Numbered from the stretch's first letter, positions 9,299 through 19,106 are shown. The stretch is 64,000 nt of DNA from Collinsella aerofaciens (GCF_015546965.1 NZ_JADMUF010000001.1:62001-126000), one strand, 5' to 3'. The notes: generated from the sequence alone by a model not told the origin. Made by a program: numbers and translations.

Positions 9299-10033
9299 AT
9301 GGAAACGGTTAGCGGCAATCTTGCCTCGGCGCTCAGGATTGAGCCGGGCATTACCGCGATTATCGGCAGCGGCGGCAAGTCGACCTTGCTCAAGACGCTC
9401 GGCCTTGAGCTTATGCGCGCTGGCGGCCGCGTGCTCCTCTGCACCACCACGCGCATGTTCCCCGTCGCCGGCGTGCCGTGGGACGGGTCGAGCCGTCGCC
9501 TGGACGCCGCGCCCTGGAAGCCGGGTGCCTCACACGCCCCAGGCTGCACCTGCGAGGCCTGCGCGGGGCTTGTGCGGGGAAGCATCTGCCAGGCGGGTGT
9601 TTTGGACCCGGAGACGGGCAAGCTCTCCTCCCCTGCCGAGCCGCTCGACCAGCTGGCGCAGCGCTTTGACTACGTCCTGGCCGAGGCGGACGGCAGCAAG
9701 CGGCTCCCGCTCAAGGCCCACGCCCCGTGGGAGCCGGTCGTTCCCGCAGGCACGGCCAACGTTATCTGGGTCGTGGGCGCCTCGGGGCTGGGCAAGCCCA
9801 TCAACGAAGCCGTCCACCGCCCCGAGCTCTTTTGCGAGCGTTGCGGCTGCGAGCTCACCGACATCGCCACGCCCGAGCGCGTCGCCCAGGTGCTCAATTC
9901 CGAGATGCAGGCGCTGGGACTCAGCACCGCACGCGTCATGCTCAACCAAGTCGACACGCTTGCCGACTCAACGATGGCAGATCGCTTCCAGGTAGCCCTC
10001 AGCCGCCCCATCATCGCCACCAGTCTCAAGTAG
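9299..10033 (+). CDS. yqeC: YqeC-type selenium cofactor biosynthesis protein
   Basis: YqeC accompanies YqeB in genomes with selenium-dependent molybdenum hydroxylases and is proposed to act in making the selenium cofactor. The protein has 244 residues. A phosphate-binding loop IIGSGGKSTLLKTL lies at residues 21-34, LAEADGSKRLPLKAH in the middle, and IWVVGASGLGKPI further on. Two CxxC pairs (CTCEAC and CERCGC) could bind metal; whether they are general in the family I cannot say. The gene is convergent with the hydantoinase and divergent from yqeB. Confidence 0.82.
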   Translation: METVSGNLASALRIEPGITAIIGSGGKSTLLKTLGLELMRAGGRVLLCTTTRMFPVAGVPWDGSSRRLDAAPWKPGASHAPGCTCEACAGLVRGSICQAGVLDPETGKLSSPAEPLDQLAQRFDYVLAEADGSKRLPLKAHAPWEPVVPAGTANVIWVVGASGLGKPINEAVHRPELFCERCGCELTDIATPERVAQVLNSEMQALGLSTARVMLNQVDTLADSTMADRFQVALSRPIIATSLK

Positions 10034-10053
10034 ACCCGCTGGTCTAGCCCCCA

Positions 10054-10090
10054 GGGTAGCTAAAAGAGCCCCGTCCCAAATTAGCTACCC
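10054..10090. terminator. hairpin between convergent yqeC and hydA
   Basis: A 10-bp perfect stem, GGGTAGCTAA with TTAGCTACCC, around a 17-base loop. It lies in the 71-base gap between the two stops. There is no strong T-run on either side, so it is a weak or Rho-assisted terminator at best. Confidence 0.4.
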
Positions 10091-10104
10091 CGGCATCCTT
10101 CCTG

Positions 10105-11472
10105 TTAGCGGGGCACGTAGCGGCCGGGCTGGGCTCCAGTGGGCTCGCCGTCGCGCGCTGCCAGCACGCCGTTGACGAAGACGGCCTTGGCGCGGCCATG
10201 TGCCTCAAAGCCCTCGAGCGGCGTGTGGTCCACAGCCTGATGCTGCGTCGCAGCGCTAATGGTCCAGCGCGCCTTGGGATCCCACACGCACACATCGGCA
10301 TCGGAGCCCTCGGCAAGACATCCCTTGCGCGGATACATGCCAAAGACGCGCGCCGGGTTCTCGCTCATCAAGCGGCACAGATCCTCGGGGCCCAGCTGTC
10401 CCTCAAAGCTCGTAGCGATCGCGACGGGGCGATGCTCCACACCGGGCCCGCCGTTGGGAATCGCGCGGAAGTCGTCGCGTCCGCGGTCCTTTTGCCCGTG
10501 TAGGTTAAAGCTGCAGTGGTCGGTCGCAATCGTATCGATCTCGCCTGCCACAAGCGCCTCGCGCAGTGCCGCACGGTCGCCGGCATGGCGCAGCGGCGGG
10601 CTCATCACATACTTGGCACCCGCAAAGCCGTCCTCGCCCTGCTCCAAATAGCACGTATCGTCGAGCATCAGATACTGAGGGCAGGTCTCGACATAGATAT
10701 TCTTCTGCCCGCGCGCCTTGGCGGCACGGATGGCCTCGAGCCCCAGCTTGGTCGAAAGGTGCACCACGTTGACCGGTGCGTCGCCGGCCAGGTGCGCCAG
10801 ATACAGCAGGCGGCTCACGGCTTCGGCCTCACACACGTCCGGGCGGCTGAGCGCATGCCCCTCGGGCCCATGAATCCCCTGCTCGTACATGCGCTTCTGC
10901 AGCTCATTCACCAGCGTACCGTTCTCGCAATGCACGCACAGTATGCCGCCAATACGCTTGAGCTCCTCCAGCACCTCGAGCGTCTCGGCATCGTCCAAGC
11001 GCAGATGGTCGTAGGCGAAGTAGGTCTTAAACGACGACACGCCCGCCTTGCGCATGGCCGAAAGGTCGGCGCAGTTGCGCTCGTTCCACTCGGCGAGTGC
11101 CATATGAAAGGCGTAGTTGGCCGTGCAGGTTCCGTCGGCGCGGCGATGCCACTCGGCCAAGGCATCGGGCATGGTCACGCCGCGATCGGCCGTCGCGTAG
11201 TCCACGATGGTCGTCGTGCCGCCGCAGGCAGCCGCGCGCGTGCCGGTCTCAAAGCTATCGGCTGTCCAATCCATGCCGGTCCAGCACTGCATGTGCGTGT
11301 GGCCGTCGATAAAGCCGGGGAACACCCAACAGTCGGTAGCGTCCTGGACGGTATCGCCCTCGCCCGGCTCGATTGCCGCGGCAATCCGCACAATCTTGTC
11401 GCCATCCATGGCAAGATCGGCGCGACAAAGCCCCTGGGGTGTCACAAGCGCGCCGTTTTTGATGATGATCAT
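10105..11472 (-). CDS. hydA: D-hydantoinase/dihydropyrimidinase-family amidohydrolase
   Basis: Cyclic-amide hydrolase of the amidohydrolase superfamily, cytoplasmic, opening hydantoin- or dihydropyrimidine-like rings. The protein has 455 residues. The binuclear site is complete: H58 and H60 in GFIDGHTHMQ, the carboxylated lysine K149 in SSFKTYFAYD, H181 in CVHCEN, H238 in VVHLS and D318 in IATDHC. In related purine clusters this member is thought to open a ring intermediate of urate or xanthine breakdown. The substrate here is inferred from context. It starts 8 bases after mocA. Confidence 0.88.
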   Translation of the reverse strand: MIIIKNGALVTPQGLCRADLAMDGDKIVRIAAAIEPGEGDTVQDATDCWVFPGFIDGHTHMQCWTGMDWTADSFETGTRAAACGGTTTIVDYATADRGVTMPDALAEWHRRADGTCTANYAFHMALAEWNERNCADLSAMRKAGVSSFKTYFAYDHLRLDDAETLEVLEELKRIGGILCVHCENGTLVNELQKRMYEQGIHGPEGHALSRPDVCEAEAVSRLLYLAHLAGDAPVNVVHLSTKLGLEAIRAAKARGQKNIYVETCPQYLMLDDTCYLEQGEDGFAGAKYVMSPPLRHAGDRAALREALVAGEIDTIATDHCSFNLHGQKDRGRDDFRAIPNGGPGVEHRPVAIATSFEGQLGPEDLCRLMSENPARVFGMYPRKGCLAEGSDADVCVWDPKARWTISAATQHQAVDHTPLEGFEAHGRAKAVFVNGVLAARDGEPTGAQPGRYVPR

Positions 11473-11480
11473 GTTGCTCC

Positions 11481-12095
11481 TTATTGGTTAATACAGTTGG
11501 CCACGCGATCAAAATACGAGCAGGCCGCGATATGCTCCGTTATGCGTCGCTGTCCCTCTGCGGTATCGACATCCCACAGCTCATAGGCGCGTGCTTCGAC
11601 CAGCGCAACGTCGACGCGACCTTTGAGAATCGAGCCCCCGCCGTCCTTGCCCTCAAGACACATAAGTGCATCGAACAGTTCCACCGGAAAGAGCACCGGG
11701 CTCGAAGGCTCACCGTTGCACGCCAAGCGCACCGGATGTTTGCGGCCACGCTCGTCAAACGCGCGAACCATGGCCTCAAAAGAATCCGAACTCACGAGCG
11801 GCTGGTCGCCCGGCAAAAAGAGGCAACCTTTCCAGTTGCGTTCGACTCCCCACGAAAGGCCCGCACGGACGCTTTCGCTGCGCAGCTCGCCATCGTGCAG
11901 CACGCACGGGCAATGCTTGTCCTCGCAAATCTGGACGACCTCGGGCCAACGCGTCGAAACCACGACGTCAAAGCCCCAGGGAACCGAATCGATGGTCCGG
12001 GCAATCAGCGGCTCGCCATAGATATCGGCAAGCATCTTGTTAGAGCCAAACCGCTTGCCCTCGCCCGAAGCCATAATGACGCATCCAAGTCTCAT
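11481..12095 (-). CDS. mocA: MocA/MobA-like molybdenum cofactor nucleotidyltransferase
   Basis: Transfers a nucleotide (CMP in MocA) to molybdopterin to make the dinucleotide cofactor used by xanthine-dehydrogenase-type enzymes. The protein has 204 residues from the ATG at 12095, which GGGGAGGT precedes by 6 bases. The nucleotidyltransferase signature reads MASGEGKRFGSNKML, and LFLPGDQPLVS supplies the metal-binding GDQP. Context with XdhC and YqeB/C supports service to the hydroxylase in this locus. The choice between MCD and MGD cofactor cannot be made by eye. Confidence 0.8.
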   Translation of the reverse strand: MRLGCVIMASGEGKRFGSNKMLADIYGEPLIARTIDSVPWGFDVVVSTRWPEVVQICEDKHCPCVLHDGELRSESVRAGLSWGVERNWKGCLFLPGDQPLVSSDSFEAMVRAFDERGRKHPVRLACNGEPSSPVLFPVELFDALMCLEGKDGGGSILKGRVDVALVEARAYELWDVDTAEGQRRITEHIAACSYFDRVANCINQ

Positions 12096-12182
12096 GGTGA
12101 TACCTCCCCTGAAACCATCGTACCCATAACTCGCGCTGCGGGCATCCACATCGAAAGTGCTTATCCCGCACGCCCGCGATGC

Positions 12183-12222
12183 AAAAAAGGGGCACCCCGC
12201 CGGTTGGCAGAGCGCCCCCTTT
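12183..12222 (-). terminator. terminator after ygeW
   Basis: On the minus strand AAAGGGG pairs with CCCCTTT around a GC-rich loop and is followed by a run of six T. It separates the ygeX-ygeY-ygeW unit from mocA-hydA. Confidence 0.6.
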
Positions 12223-12245
12223 ACATGGCTTACCTCAACCCGGCT

Positions 12246-13448
12246 TTAGGCCTGGAGCCAACGGGCGGTGTTGCGCTCGTCGAGGGCCTTGAGGGTAGCG
12301 GCGGGATCGGCAACCTTCTGCAGGAACATCATGGCTGCGATGGCATACGGCTTGTAGCTGGCCTCCTTGTACATGCCCACGCGGTGCATGTCGAAGACGT
12401 CGGCGTTAACCTCGCCGTGCTCGCAGGAGACACCGGAGATGTCGGCGGGCAGCGGGTGCATAAAGATGGTGTCCTGGCCGTTGGCAGTCTTCTCCATGAG
12501 CTCGGTCGTGGAGCACCAGTCCTGATGGGTAGCGTTCTGGGCGAGCAGCTCCTTCTCGAGCGCTGCGATGCCGGCGTCGTCGCCCTCGGCGTACAGGTTG
12601 GTACGCTTCTCCATGGCGGCAAACGGAGCCCAGCTCTTGGGGATCACGATGTCGGCGCCCTCGAAGGCCTCGGCCATGGTGTTGACCTGCTTAAAGGTGG
12701 TGCCGGACTCGGCGGCATAGCCCTTGGCGCGCTCGACGACCTCGGGCATGAGGTCGTAGCCCTCGGGGTGGGCCAGGGTGACGTCCATGCCAAAGCGGGG
12801 CAGCAGGCTGATCAGCGACTGCGGGCAGGACAGCGGCTTGCCGTAAGAGGGCGAATAGGCCCAGGTGACGGCAACCTTCTTGCCCTTGAGGTTCTCGAGG
12901 CCGCCAAACTCGTTGATGAGGTAGAGCATGTCGGCAGAGGACTGCGTGGGGTGGTCGGAATCGGACTGCAGGGAGATGAGCGTGGGACGGTGATCCAGAA
13001 CGCCGTCCTCGTAGGCCTGCTGGACAGACTCGGAGACCTCGGCCATGTAGGCGTCGCCCTTGCCGATGTACATGTCGTCGCGGATGCCGATGACGTCGGC
13101 CATGAAGGAGATCATGGTAGCGGTCTCGCGGACGGTCTCGCCGTGAGCGATCTGGGACTTCTTCTCGTCCAGGTCCTGCAGCTCAAGGCCGAGCAGGTTG
13201 GCGGCCTTAGAGAAGGAGAAGCGCGTACGGGTGGAGTTGTCGCGGAACAGGGAGACGGCCAGACCCGAGTCGAAGATCTTGGACGAGACGTTGTTCTCGC
13301 GCAGCTCGCGCAGGGCGTCGGCGACGATGTAGAGAGCCTTGAGCTCATCGGTGGTCTTGTCCCAAGTGTGCAGGAAGTCGCTGCCGTACATACCCTTAAA
13401 ATCGAGGCCGTTCAGCTGCTCGACGAGCTCGGTAAACTTGGCGTCCAT
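12246..13448 (-). CDS. ygeW: YgeW-type carbamoyltransferase (knotted ATCase/OTCase fold)
   Basis: Carbamoyltransferase of unknown natural substrate. In purine and hydantoin clusters it is proposed to phosphorolyse a carbamoyl (ureido) intermediate and release carbamoyl phosphate. The protein has 400 residues from the ATG at 13448, with AAAGGA 7-8 bases upstream. The carbamoyl-phosphate motif reads LFRDNSTRTRFSF, and the C-terminal motif is FMHPLPADISG. YgeX and YgeY lie directly upstream on the same strand. No carbamate kinase gene is in the window, so carbamoyl phosphate would have to be used by a distant gene. Confidence 0.9.
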   Translation of the reverse strand: MDAKFTELVEQLNGLDFKGMYGSDFLHTWDKTTDELKALYIVADALRELRENNVSSKIFDSGLAVSLFRDNSTRTRFSFSKAANLLGLELQDLDEKKSQIAHGETVRETATMISFMADVIGIRDDMYIGKGDAYMAEVSESVQQAYEDGVLDHRPTLISLQSDSDHPTQSSADMLYLINEFGGLENLKGKKVAVTWAYSPSYGKPLSCPQSLISLLPRFGMDVTLAHPEGYDLMPEVVERAKGYAAESGTTFKQVNTMAEAFEGADIVIPKSWAPFAAMEKRTNLYAEGDDAGIAALEKELLAQNATHQDWCSTTELMEKTANGQDTIFMHPLPADISGVSCEHGEVNADVFDMHRVGMYKEASYKPYAIAAMMFLQKVADPAATLKALDERNTARWLQA

Positions 13449-13649
13449 GGAAATGTCCTTTCTAAAGATGAAACGATCGCAATGAGTAGATGTGCTCCGG
13501 CATGCGCGTGTGGCCAGAACATGCAGAGCACCATGACGAGGACCCGCCACCGTTGAGGAAGCATGGGAGATAACGACCGCGGGCCCCAAGTCAACAGGGG
13601 GTGCCGGGGACACGAGCGGCCCCCGGCTCAACAAAATCGAGGAATGGGA

Positions 13650-15035
13650 CTAATCGATCTTGTTGTTGGTCAGACCGGCGCGGAACACGGTGGCGTCGCC
13701 ATCGGCCTGGCTCGGATCGTAGAGGTTCAGGGCAGCCACGTACATGGCGGCAGCGGTGACCAGGTCGTCCTTGTAGGTGACCTCGTTGGGAGCGTGAGCC
13801 TGAGACTCGGCACCCGGGCCAAAGCCCACGCAGGGAATGCCGTAGCGGCCCTGGATGGAGACGCAGTTCGTGGAGAAGGTCCACTTGTCGCACAGCGGAC
13901 GACCGGTGCGCTTGTCCATGCTGGGCTCGCAGCCGATGCGCTCGTCACCGAACATGGCCTTGTGAGCGTCGACGAGGGCCTTGACGTGCGGAGCGGTCTC
14001 CTTGTTGATCCACGTGGGGAAGTAAGCCTCGGTCTCGTAGACCTCGCCGGTCCAGGACGGACGGTCGTACATGTACATGGAGACCTTCACGTCGTCGCCG
14101 TACTTCTTGGCGGCCGGCAGGTTGCGGATCTCGTCCAGGCAGGACTCCCAGGTCTCACCGGCGGTCATGCGACGGTCGATGGAGATGGCGCAGGAATCGG
14201 CCACGGCGCAGCGGCTGGGGCTGGTGTAGAAGATCTGGCTGACGGTGCAGGTGCCGCGGCCCAGGAAGCGGGCATCCTCGAAGTGCTCGGGGTTGTACTT
14301 GGGGTCGAGCATCTTGACGAGACCCTTGATATCGGTCGACTCGTCGCAGCCGTTGTTGTTGAGGGCGCGGACGTCGGCGATGATATCGGCCATCTTGTAG
14401 ATGGCGTTGTCGCCGCGGTCGGGAGCGGAGCCGTGGCAGGAGGTGCCGTGAACGTCGACGCGGATCTCCATGCGGCCGCGGTGACCGCGATAGATGCCGC
14501 CGTCGGTGGGCTCGGTGGAAATGACGAACTCGGGCTTAATGCCGTCCTTGTTGTAGATGTACTGCCAGCACATGCCGTCGCAGTCCTCTTCCTGGACGGT
14601 GCCGACGACCATGATCTTGTAGCCCTCGGGGATGAGGCCCATGTCCTTCATCATCTTGGCAGCGTAGGTAGCGGAAGCCATGCCGCCCTCCTGGTCGGAG
14701 CCGCCGCGGCCGTAGATGATCTCGTCGGTCTCGTAGCCCTCATAGGGATCGGCATCCCAGTTCTCGATGTTGCCGATGCCGACGGTGTCGATGTGGGAGT
14801 CGATGGCGATGATCTTGTCGCCCTCGCCCATAAAGCCCATGACGTTGCCCAGGCCGTCGACCTTGACCTCGTCATAGCCAAGGCTCTCCATCTCGGCCTT
14901 GATGCAAGCGACAACCTCACCCTCCTCGCAGGACTCAGAGGGGTGAGAGATCATAGCGCGCAGGAAGCGAGTCATATCAGCACGATGAGACTCAGCAGCA
15001 GCCTTGATTGCGTCGAAATCGAGTTCTTTAGCCAT
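13650..15035 (-). CDS. ygeY: YgeY-type M20 metallohydrolase (selenium-metabolism-linked)
   Basis: Family M20 hydrolase of amide or carbamoyl-type bonds; the YgeY clade is found with selenium-dependent hydroxylases. The protein has 461 residues. The dinuclear zinc ligands are visible: [28 protein letters not shown] (catalytic Glu plus ligand), STEPTDGG and the last histidine in ESQAHAPNE. The dimerisation-domain histidine is probably in [11 protein letters not shown]. It lies between ygeX (74-base gap) and ygeW (201-base gap) in what looks like one unit. Confidence 0.9.
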   Translation of the reverse strand: MAKELDFDAIKAAAESHRADMTRFLRAMISHPSESCEEGEVVACIKAEMESLGYDEVKVDGLGNVMGFMGEGDKIIAIDSHIDTVGIGNIENWDADPYEGYETDEIIYGRGGSDQEGGMASATYAAKMMKDMGLIPEGYKIMVVGTVQEEDCDGMCWQYIYNKDGIKPEFVISTEPTDGGIYRGHRGRMEIRVDVHGTSCHGSAPDRGDNAIYKMADIIADVRALNNNGCDESTDIKGLVKMLDPKYNPEHFEDARFLGRGTCTVSQIFYTSPSRCAVADSCAISIDRRMTAGETWESCLDEIRNLPAAKKYGDDVKVSMYMYDRPSWTGEVYETEAYFPTWINKETAPHVKALVDAHKAMFGDERIGCEPSMDKRTGRPLCDKWTFSTNCVSIQGRYGIPCVGFGPGAESQAHAPNEVTYKDDLVTAAAMYVAALNLYDPSQADGDATVFRAGLTNNKID

Positions 15036-15109
15036 TGTTCATAACCTTTCAAACGAAGGAATCTACCTGTGAGGTGGCGGAGCGATACCTATTTACTCCG
15101 CCCCAACGA

Positions 15110-16324
15110 TTAGCAAGTGGGATATTCGCCTTCCCAAACAATTCGACGATACTGATCGGGGTCCGTGTCACCTTCCGTGGAGAAGCAGAGCACGGAGCTC
15201 GTCTTATCCAGGCCGATGAGCTCCTTGAGCTCGGCGTACTCGGGATCGAGCATGAGAGTCTCGACCAGGCCGGTGGTCACAGCGCCGGACTCGCCGGAGA
15301 TGACGCGCGGGTCGCCCTTCTCGGGAGCGCCCAGGGTGCGCATGCCGCGAGCGGTGACCCAGTCGGGGCAGGACACGAAGGCGGTGGTGTGGTTGCGCAG
15401 GATATCCCAGCCCAGGATGTTGGGCTCGCCGCAGCACAGGCCGGCCATGATGGAGGGCATGTCACCGTCCACGATACGCGGATCGCCGTCGCCGGCGGCA
15501 GCGCCCTTGTACAGACAGGCGGCAGGCGCGCACTCGACCACGACGAAGGTGGGCGGGTTATCGGGATACAGGTTGGTGAAGTAGCCCACCACGGCGCCAG
15601 CCAGCGAGCCCACGCCAGCCTGGACAAACACGTGCGTCGGGCGGTTGATGGCCATCTCACGCAGCTGCTCGGCAGCCTCGGAGGCCATGGTGCCGTAACC
15701 CTCCATGATCCAGGACGGGATCTTCTCGTAGCCCTCCCAGGCGGTGTCCTGAACGATGACGCCGCGCTCGCAGGCGTCGGCCTCGGCGGCGGCCATGCGC
15801 ACGCACTCGTCGTAGTTGACCTCTTCGATGGTCACCGTGGCGCCCTCGGCGGCGATGTTATCGAAGCGGGGCTTGGTGGAACCCTTGGGCATGTGCACGA
15901 CGGCCTTCTGGCCCAGCTTGTTGGCAGCCCATGCCACGCCGCGGCCATGGTTGCCGTCGGTGGCGGTAAAGAAGGTAGCCTGGCCAAAGTCCTTGGCAAG
16001 CTGATCGGAGGTCAGGTAATCGAAGGTGCAGTCGGCAACGTCCTTGCCGGTCTCGTCGGCAATATAGTTGGCCATGGCAAACGAGCCGCCCAGGACCTTA
16101 AAGGCGTTGAGGCCAAAGCGATAGCTCTCGTCCTTAACGCACAGGTTGGACAGGCCCAGGCGCGCAGCCTGACCGTCCAGACGGGCAAGCGGAGTGACGG
16201 TATATTGAGGGAACGACTGGTGGAAGGCACGGGCCTTCTTCACGTGGTCGAGACTCATGATTCCCAAGTGCCTGTCATCGCTCTTGGGCATCGTGTTGCC
16301 CGCCCACTGGATCTTATCGGCCAT
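15110..16324 (-). CDS. dpaL: diaminopropionate ammonia-lyase (YgeX/DpaL)
   Basis: PLP enzyme that removes both amino groups of 2,3-diaminopropionate to give pyruvate and ammonia through 2-aminoacrylate. The protein has 404 residues. The Schiff-base lysine is K76 in GLNAFKVLGG; the E. coli residue is K77. TATDGNHGRGVAWAAN and the phosphate-binding GVGSLAGAVVG are intact. In uric-acid-using gut bacteria this enzyme is placed at the end of the route that turns the purine skeleton into pyruvate. It is the first gene after the divergent operator region, with AAGGAG 8 bases before the ATG. Confidence 0.93.
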   Translation of the reverse strand: MADKIQWAGNTMPKSDDRHLGIMSLDHVKKARAFHQSFPQYTVTPLARLDGQAARLGLSNLCVKDESYRFGLNAFKVLGGSFAMANYIADETGKDVADCTFDYLTSDQLAKDFGQATFFTATDGNHGRGVAWAANKLGQKAVVHMPKGSTKPRFDNIAAEGATVTIEEVNYDECVRMAAAEADACERGVIVQDTAWEGYEKIPSWIMEGYGTMASEAAEQLREMAINRPTHVFVQAGVGSLAGAVVGYFTNLYPDNPPTFVVVECAPAACLYKGAAAGDGDPRIVDGDMPSIMAGLCCGEPNILGWDILRNHTTAFVSCPDWVTARGMRTLGAPEKGDPRVISGESGAVTTGLVETLMLDPEYAELKELIGLDKTSSVLCFSTEGDTDPDQYRRIVWEGEYPTC

Positions 16325-16416
16325 ACGGTGAACTCCTTAAGTCCTCTCTTGCCGGCCCCCGCATACGCGTTTCAGCCCGATCCCATTCACACGGCTGAAC
16401 TTTTATGTGGATGCCA

Positions 16417-16482
16417 AACAAAAAGTTTGTTAGCACTGTTCTATCACACTTTTTGATTGGCAAACCTAACAAATTGTTTGTT
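16417..16482. promoter_or_regulatory. paired operator-like palindromes between ygeX and its regulator
   Basis: Two copies of AACAAA-N3-TTTGTT lie at 16417-16431 (centre AAG) and 16468-16482 (centre TTG). Their centres are 51 bp apart, close to five helical turns. They sit in the divergent region between ygeX and the YheO-type regulator. This is the arrangement expected of a dimeric regulator that controls both directions. Confidence 0.6.
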
Positions 16483-16601
16483 GCCGTAATCGGTACCTTT
16501 TCGCCGCCGAACGGTCATGAATTGCCTTGTTGATGGATTTGTTTGCGGTCAAGTGTGGTTTATGGCACAGTGAGCCCAAACTAATTTTTAGGAAGGTACC
16601 C

Positions 16602-17255
16602 ATGACCCCCGCACAGATTGAGTTTTACAAGCGCCTCGCACACGGCCTGGCGCTCCAATTTGGCCCCAACTGCGAAGTCGTCGTCCACGATCTGGAGACC
16701 GAGGACGTAGACCACTCCATCGTAGTGATCGAAAACGGCCACGTCAGCGGGCGCAAACTGGGTGACGGCCCCAGCCATATCGTGTTTGAGTCCATGCACG
16801 AGGGCGCCACCGATGTACACGACCGCGAGCCGTACCTCACTAAAACCACCGACGGTAAGCTGCTCAAATCGTCGACGATCTTTATCCGCAACGACGAGGG
16901 CAAGCCCGTCGGCATTTTGGGCATCAACTTTGACATTACGCTCATGAAGGCTTTTGAGCGCTCGCTCGATGCCTTTACCGGCACCGGCGGCACGGGCTAT
17001 ACCGAGCCCGAGCCCATTACCAAGAACATCGGCGACCTGCTCGAGGACCTGCTGCACGAGTGCGAGCAGTTTGTGGGCAAGCCCGCGGCGCTCATGACCA
17101 AAGACGAGCGCATTCGTGCCATTGGCTACCTCGACCGTCGCGGCGCCTTCCTCATTTCCAAGTCGAGCGAGCGCGCCTGCGAGTTCTTTGGCATCTCCAA
17201 ATACAGCTTCTATAGCTACCTCAATGAGGCCAAGGCGGCGGCCGGCGACAAGTAG
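16602..17255 (+). CDS. YheO/DauR-type PAS-HTH transcriptional regulator (1)
   Basis: Putative regulator of the adjacent ygeX-ygeY-ygeW genes. The protein has 217 residues from the ATG at 16602, with GGAAGG 5 bases upstream. The N-terminal half is a YheO-like PAS domain (CEVVVHDLETEDVDHSIVVI through GKPVGILGINFD). The C-terminal quarter is a helix-turn-helix in which RGAFLISKSSERACEFFGIS is followed by KYSFYSYLNEAK. It is transcribed divergently from ygeX. A second, shorter-linked member lies at 35406-36062. The ligand is unknown; a purine or pathway intermediate is inferred. Confidence 0.85.
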   Translation: MTPAQIEFYKRLAHGLALQFGPNCEVVVHDLETEDVDHSIVVIENGHVSGRKLGDGPSHIVFESMHEGATDVHDREPYLTKTTDGKLLKSSTIFIRNDEGKPVGILGINFDITLMKAFERSLDAFTGTGGTGYTEPEPITKNIGDLLEDLLHECEQFVGKPAALMTKDERIRAIGYLDRRGAFLISKSSERACEFFGISKYSFYSYLNEAKAAAGDK

Positions 17256-17378
17256 GCACTCGCCTGGATTGCCCCTCCCCTTTTGGGCGCGAGTTCTGGA
17301 AAGCGCGAATCCAAGACCGAGCCGCTTGGGAAGTTCCATATAATCGATGTCATTAGTATTTCGAAAGGATGGAACAGA

Positions 17379-18413
17379 ATGGCGTTGAGCAAGGCATCAT
17401 GCACCGGTCGCGGATTGATTCCGGCAATTGGTGGACATGTGCACCGCATGTTCGATGAGGGCGAAGACGGCCTGTTTTCGCTGAGCCTCGACGACGTGAT
17501 GAGCGACCGCCCCTGGACCACCGAGGAACTCATGGGCGGCGGCGCGCGCCCGACAAGCGCAAAGTCCACGCCAGCTACGGCACCCGCGCCGGCAGCAACG
17601 CCTGCCCCGGCATCTGTGCCAGCGGACGACTTTGCCACCCGACCCATTATGCAGACCTCGCGTACACCGGCCCCTGCGCCGCGCCCCACAAGCGATCCAT
17701 CCGAGACGGCGGCGTTTCTTGCAGCCGCGGCGCAACGCCATACGCCCAGCGGCGCGCCCTTGTATGCAGCGCCGCAACAGCCGACGTACGCGGCTCCCGA
17801 GCCTACGCCCGAGCCCGAGCTCGAGCCGCCCGTTATAGACCTGGACGACCAAGCCGGCCGTCCGTTCGCCCTCGATGCCTGGGCGGCGACCGACCTGGAC
17901 GAGACCTCAGCAGGCATGCCCGCGCTCAATGTGCCGGTAAACCCGTTGTTTGCAGCCAGCGAGGCGCACGATTCCGAACACATAGAAGTTGCAGCGTACC
18001 ATGATCGTTTTAACGAAGAACCCCGCGCCTCTCGCATTGAGACCGAGGGCTACGGAGTCACGTCGAGCGACTACGACAGCGATCCGTTTGCCGCAGCGCC
18101 CGCAGCCGAATACCGTAACGCTGGCATAAAGGCAGCATCGGCATCGGCATATTCCCACGGCACCGATGACGAGCGCTTTAACGACTATTACGTCGAGGAA
18201 GGCTCGCCGCGATTTTCTGAGTTTCCCCAGGCGGCAAAAATTGTCTTTATCGCCCTGATCGTGGCCCTGCTGGGCATCATCGCATTTGAAGGCGTCCAGC
18301 TGTTCCGCGCCCCCACCCAGGCCGAGTCGGAGACGCAGCAACAAGAGGACGACAACGAATATATTGACATCAACACCCTTAAGGGCGACCCCAACGACGG
18401 GGACGACGAGTAG
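17379..18413 (+). CDS. hypothetical single-pass membrane protein, Pro/Ala-rich
   Basis: I do not recognise this protein. It has 344 residues from the ATG at 17379, with AAAGGA about 9 bases upstream. The first ~70 residues are compact (GHVHRMFDEGEDGLFSLSLD). A long low-complexity region rich in Pro, Ala and acidic residues follows. One hydrophobic helix lies at about 287-309 (KIVFIALIVALLGIIAFEG), and the 35-residue acidic tail ends GDPNDGDDE. A tail-anchor-like topology with a long cytoplasmic N-terminal part seems most likely. It has no link to purine use and directly precedes repeat array 1. Confidence 0.7.
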   Translation: MALSKASCTGRGLIPAIGGHVHRMFDEGEDGLFSLSLDDVMSDRPWTTEELMGGGARPTSAKSTPATAPAPAATPAPASVPADDFATRPIMQTSRTPAPAPRPTSDPSETAAFLAAAAQRHTPSGAPLYAAPQQPTYAAPEPTPEPELEPPVIDLDDQAGRPFALDAWAATDLDETSAGMPALNVPVNPLFAASEAHDSEHIEVAAYHDRFNEEPRASRIETEGYGVTSSDYDSDPFAAAPAAEYRNAGIKAASASAYSHGTDDERFNDYYVEEGSPRFSEFPQAAKIVFIALIVALLGIIAFEGVQLFRAPTQAESETQQQEDDNEYIDINTLKGDPNDGDDE

Positions 18414-18418
18414 CTTCC

Positions 18419-18775
18419 GGGATGCGCTTTCCGCGGGAGGCTTCTGCTGGAAAATGCGTCCCGTTCTAGGCATCGAATCAGGGTCGCAGTTTCCGCGCGC
18501 CGCTTTGTTGGGAAACCGCACCCCAGTCTGGAGCCAAATTCCGGGCCGTAGCTTCCGCTGAAGGCTCCAACCGGAAACGACATCCCATTCTGAGCGCGAA
18601 TTCCGGGTCGCAGTTTCCGCTAGGGGCCCCCATCGGGAAAGCGCATCCCGTTCCGAGCACCGATTCCGGGACGCGCTTTCCGTCTGGGGCCAGTTCGGAA
18701 AGTACGTCCCATTCCGAGCGCCGATTCTGGGATGTGCTTTCCACTTAGGACCTCAACCGGAAACTGCAGGCCATT
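18419..18775. repeat. palindrome array 1: six 62-bp units
   Basis: Units begin at 18419, 18481, 18543, 18605, 18668 and 18729. Each has a left arm close to GGGATGCGCTTTCCGC, a variable loop of about 14-18 bases, a right arm close to GGAAAGCGCATCCC and an ~18-base linker ending ATTCC. Related arrays lie at 20149-20598 and 25449-25552. The bases from 18776 to 19025 are unremarkable. Confidence 0.85.
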
Positions 18776-19025
18776 TTGCACGGCGGCTCCGAAGGCCGCG
18801 CCACCGGACAGCAGCGACCGCTGTCTCTCCGCCCATATCACATGTCCTCGACCGCGCAATCCAAAGTCACAAAACAGCAGGAAAAACTGCCTTTTTCACA
18901 AAAGTACACGCCCATAAACTTACCAGGCCGCCACAACTGGCGACCGTTCACGGGTGCCGATTACCGCCCACCGATTCAGTTTTTAAAATTGACGTCAAAA
19001 CAGGCCATCTACCTGCATGGTTAGA

Positions 19026-19047
19026 TTTTGGTCAGCTTTTGGTCAGC
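19026..19047. promoter_or_regulatory. tandem 11-bp direct repeat TTTTGGTCAGC x2
   Basis: Two perfect head-to-tail copies end 59 bases before the start of the AbiEi-like gene. They may be a regulator-binding site; AbiEi-type antitoxins often autoregulate through repeats. The assignment is only positional. Confidence 0.35.
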
Positions 19048-19106
19048 TGAGCGGCAAGTTCTGGCTGATACGTTTTTGCTACCCCAAAAATAGGAGGCGG
19101 TAGCCC

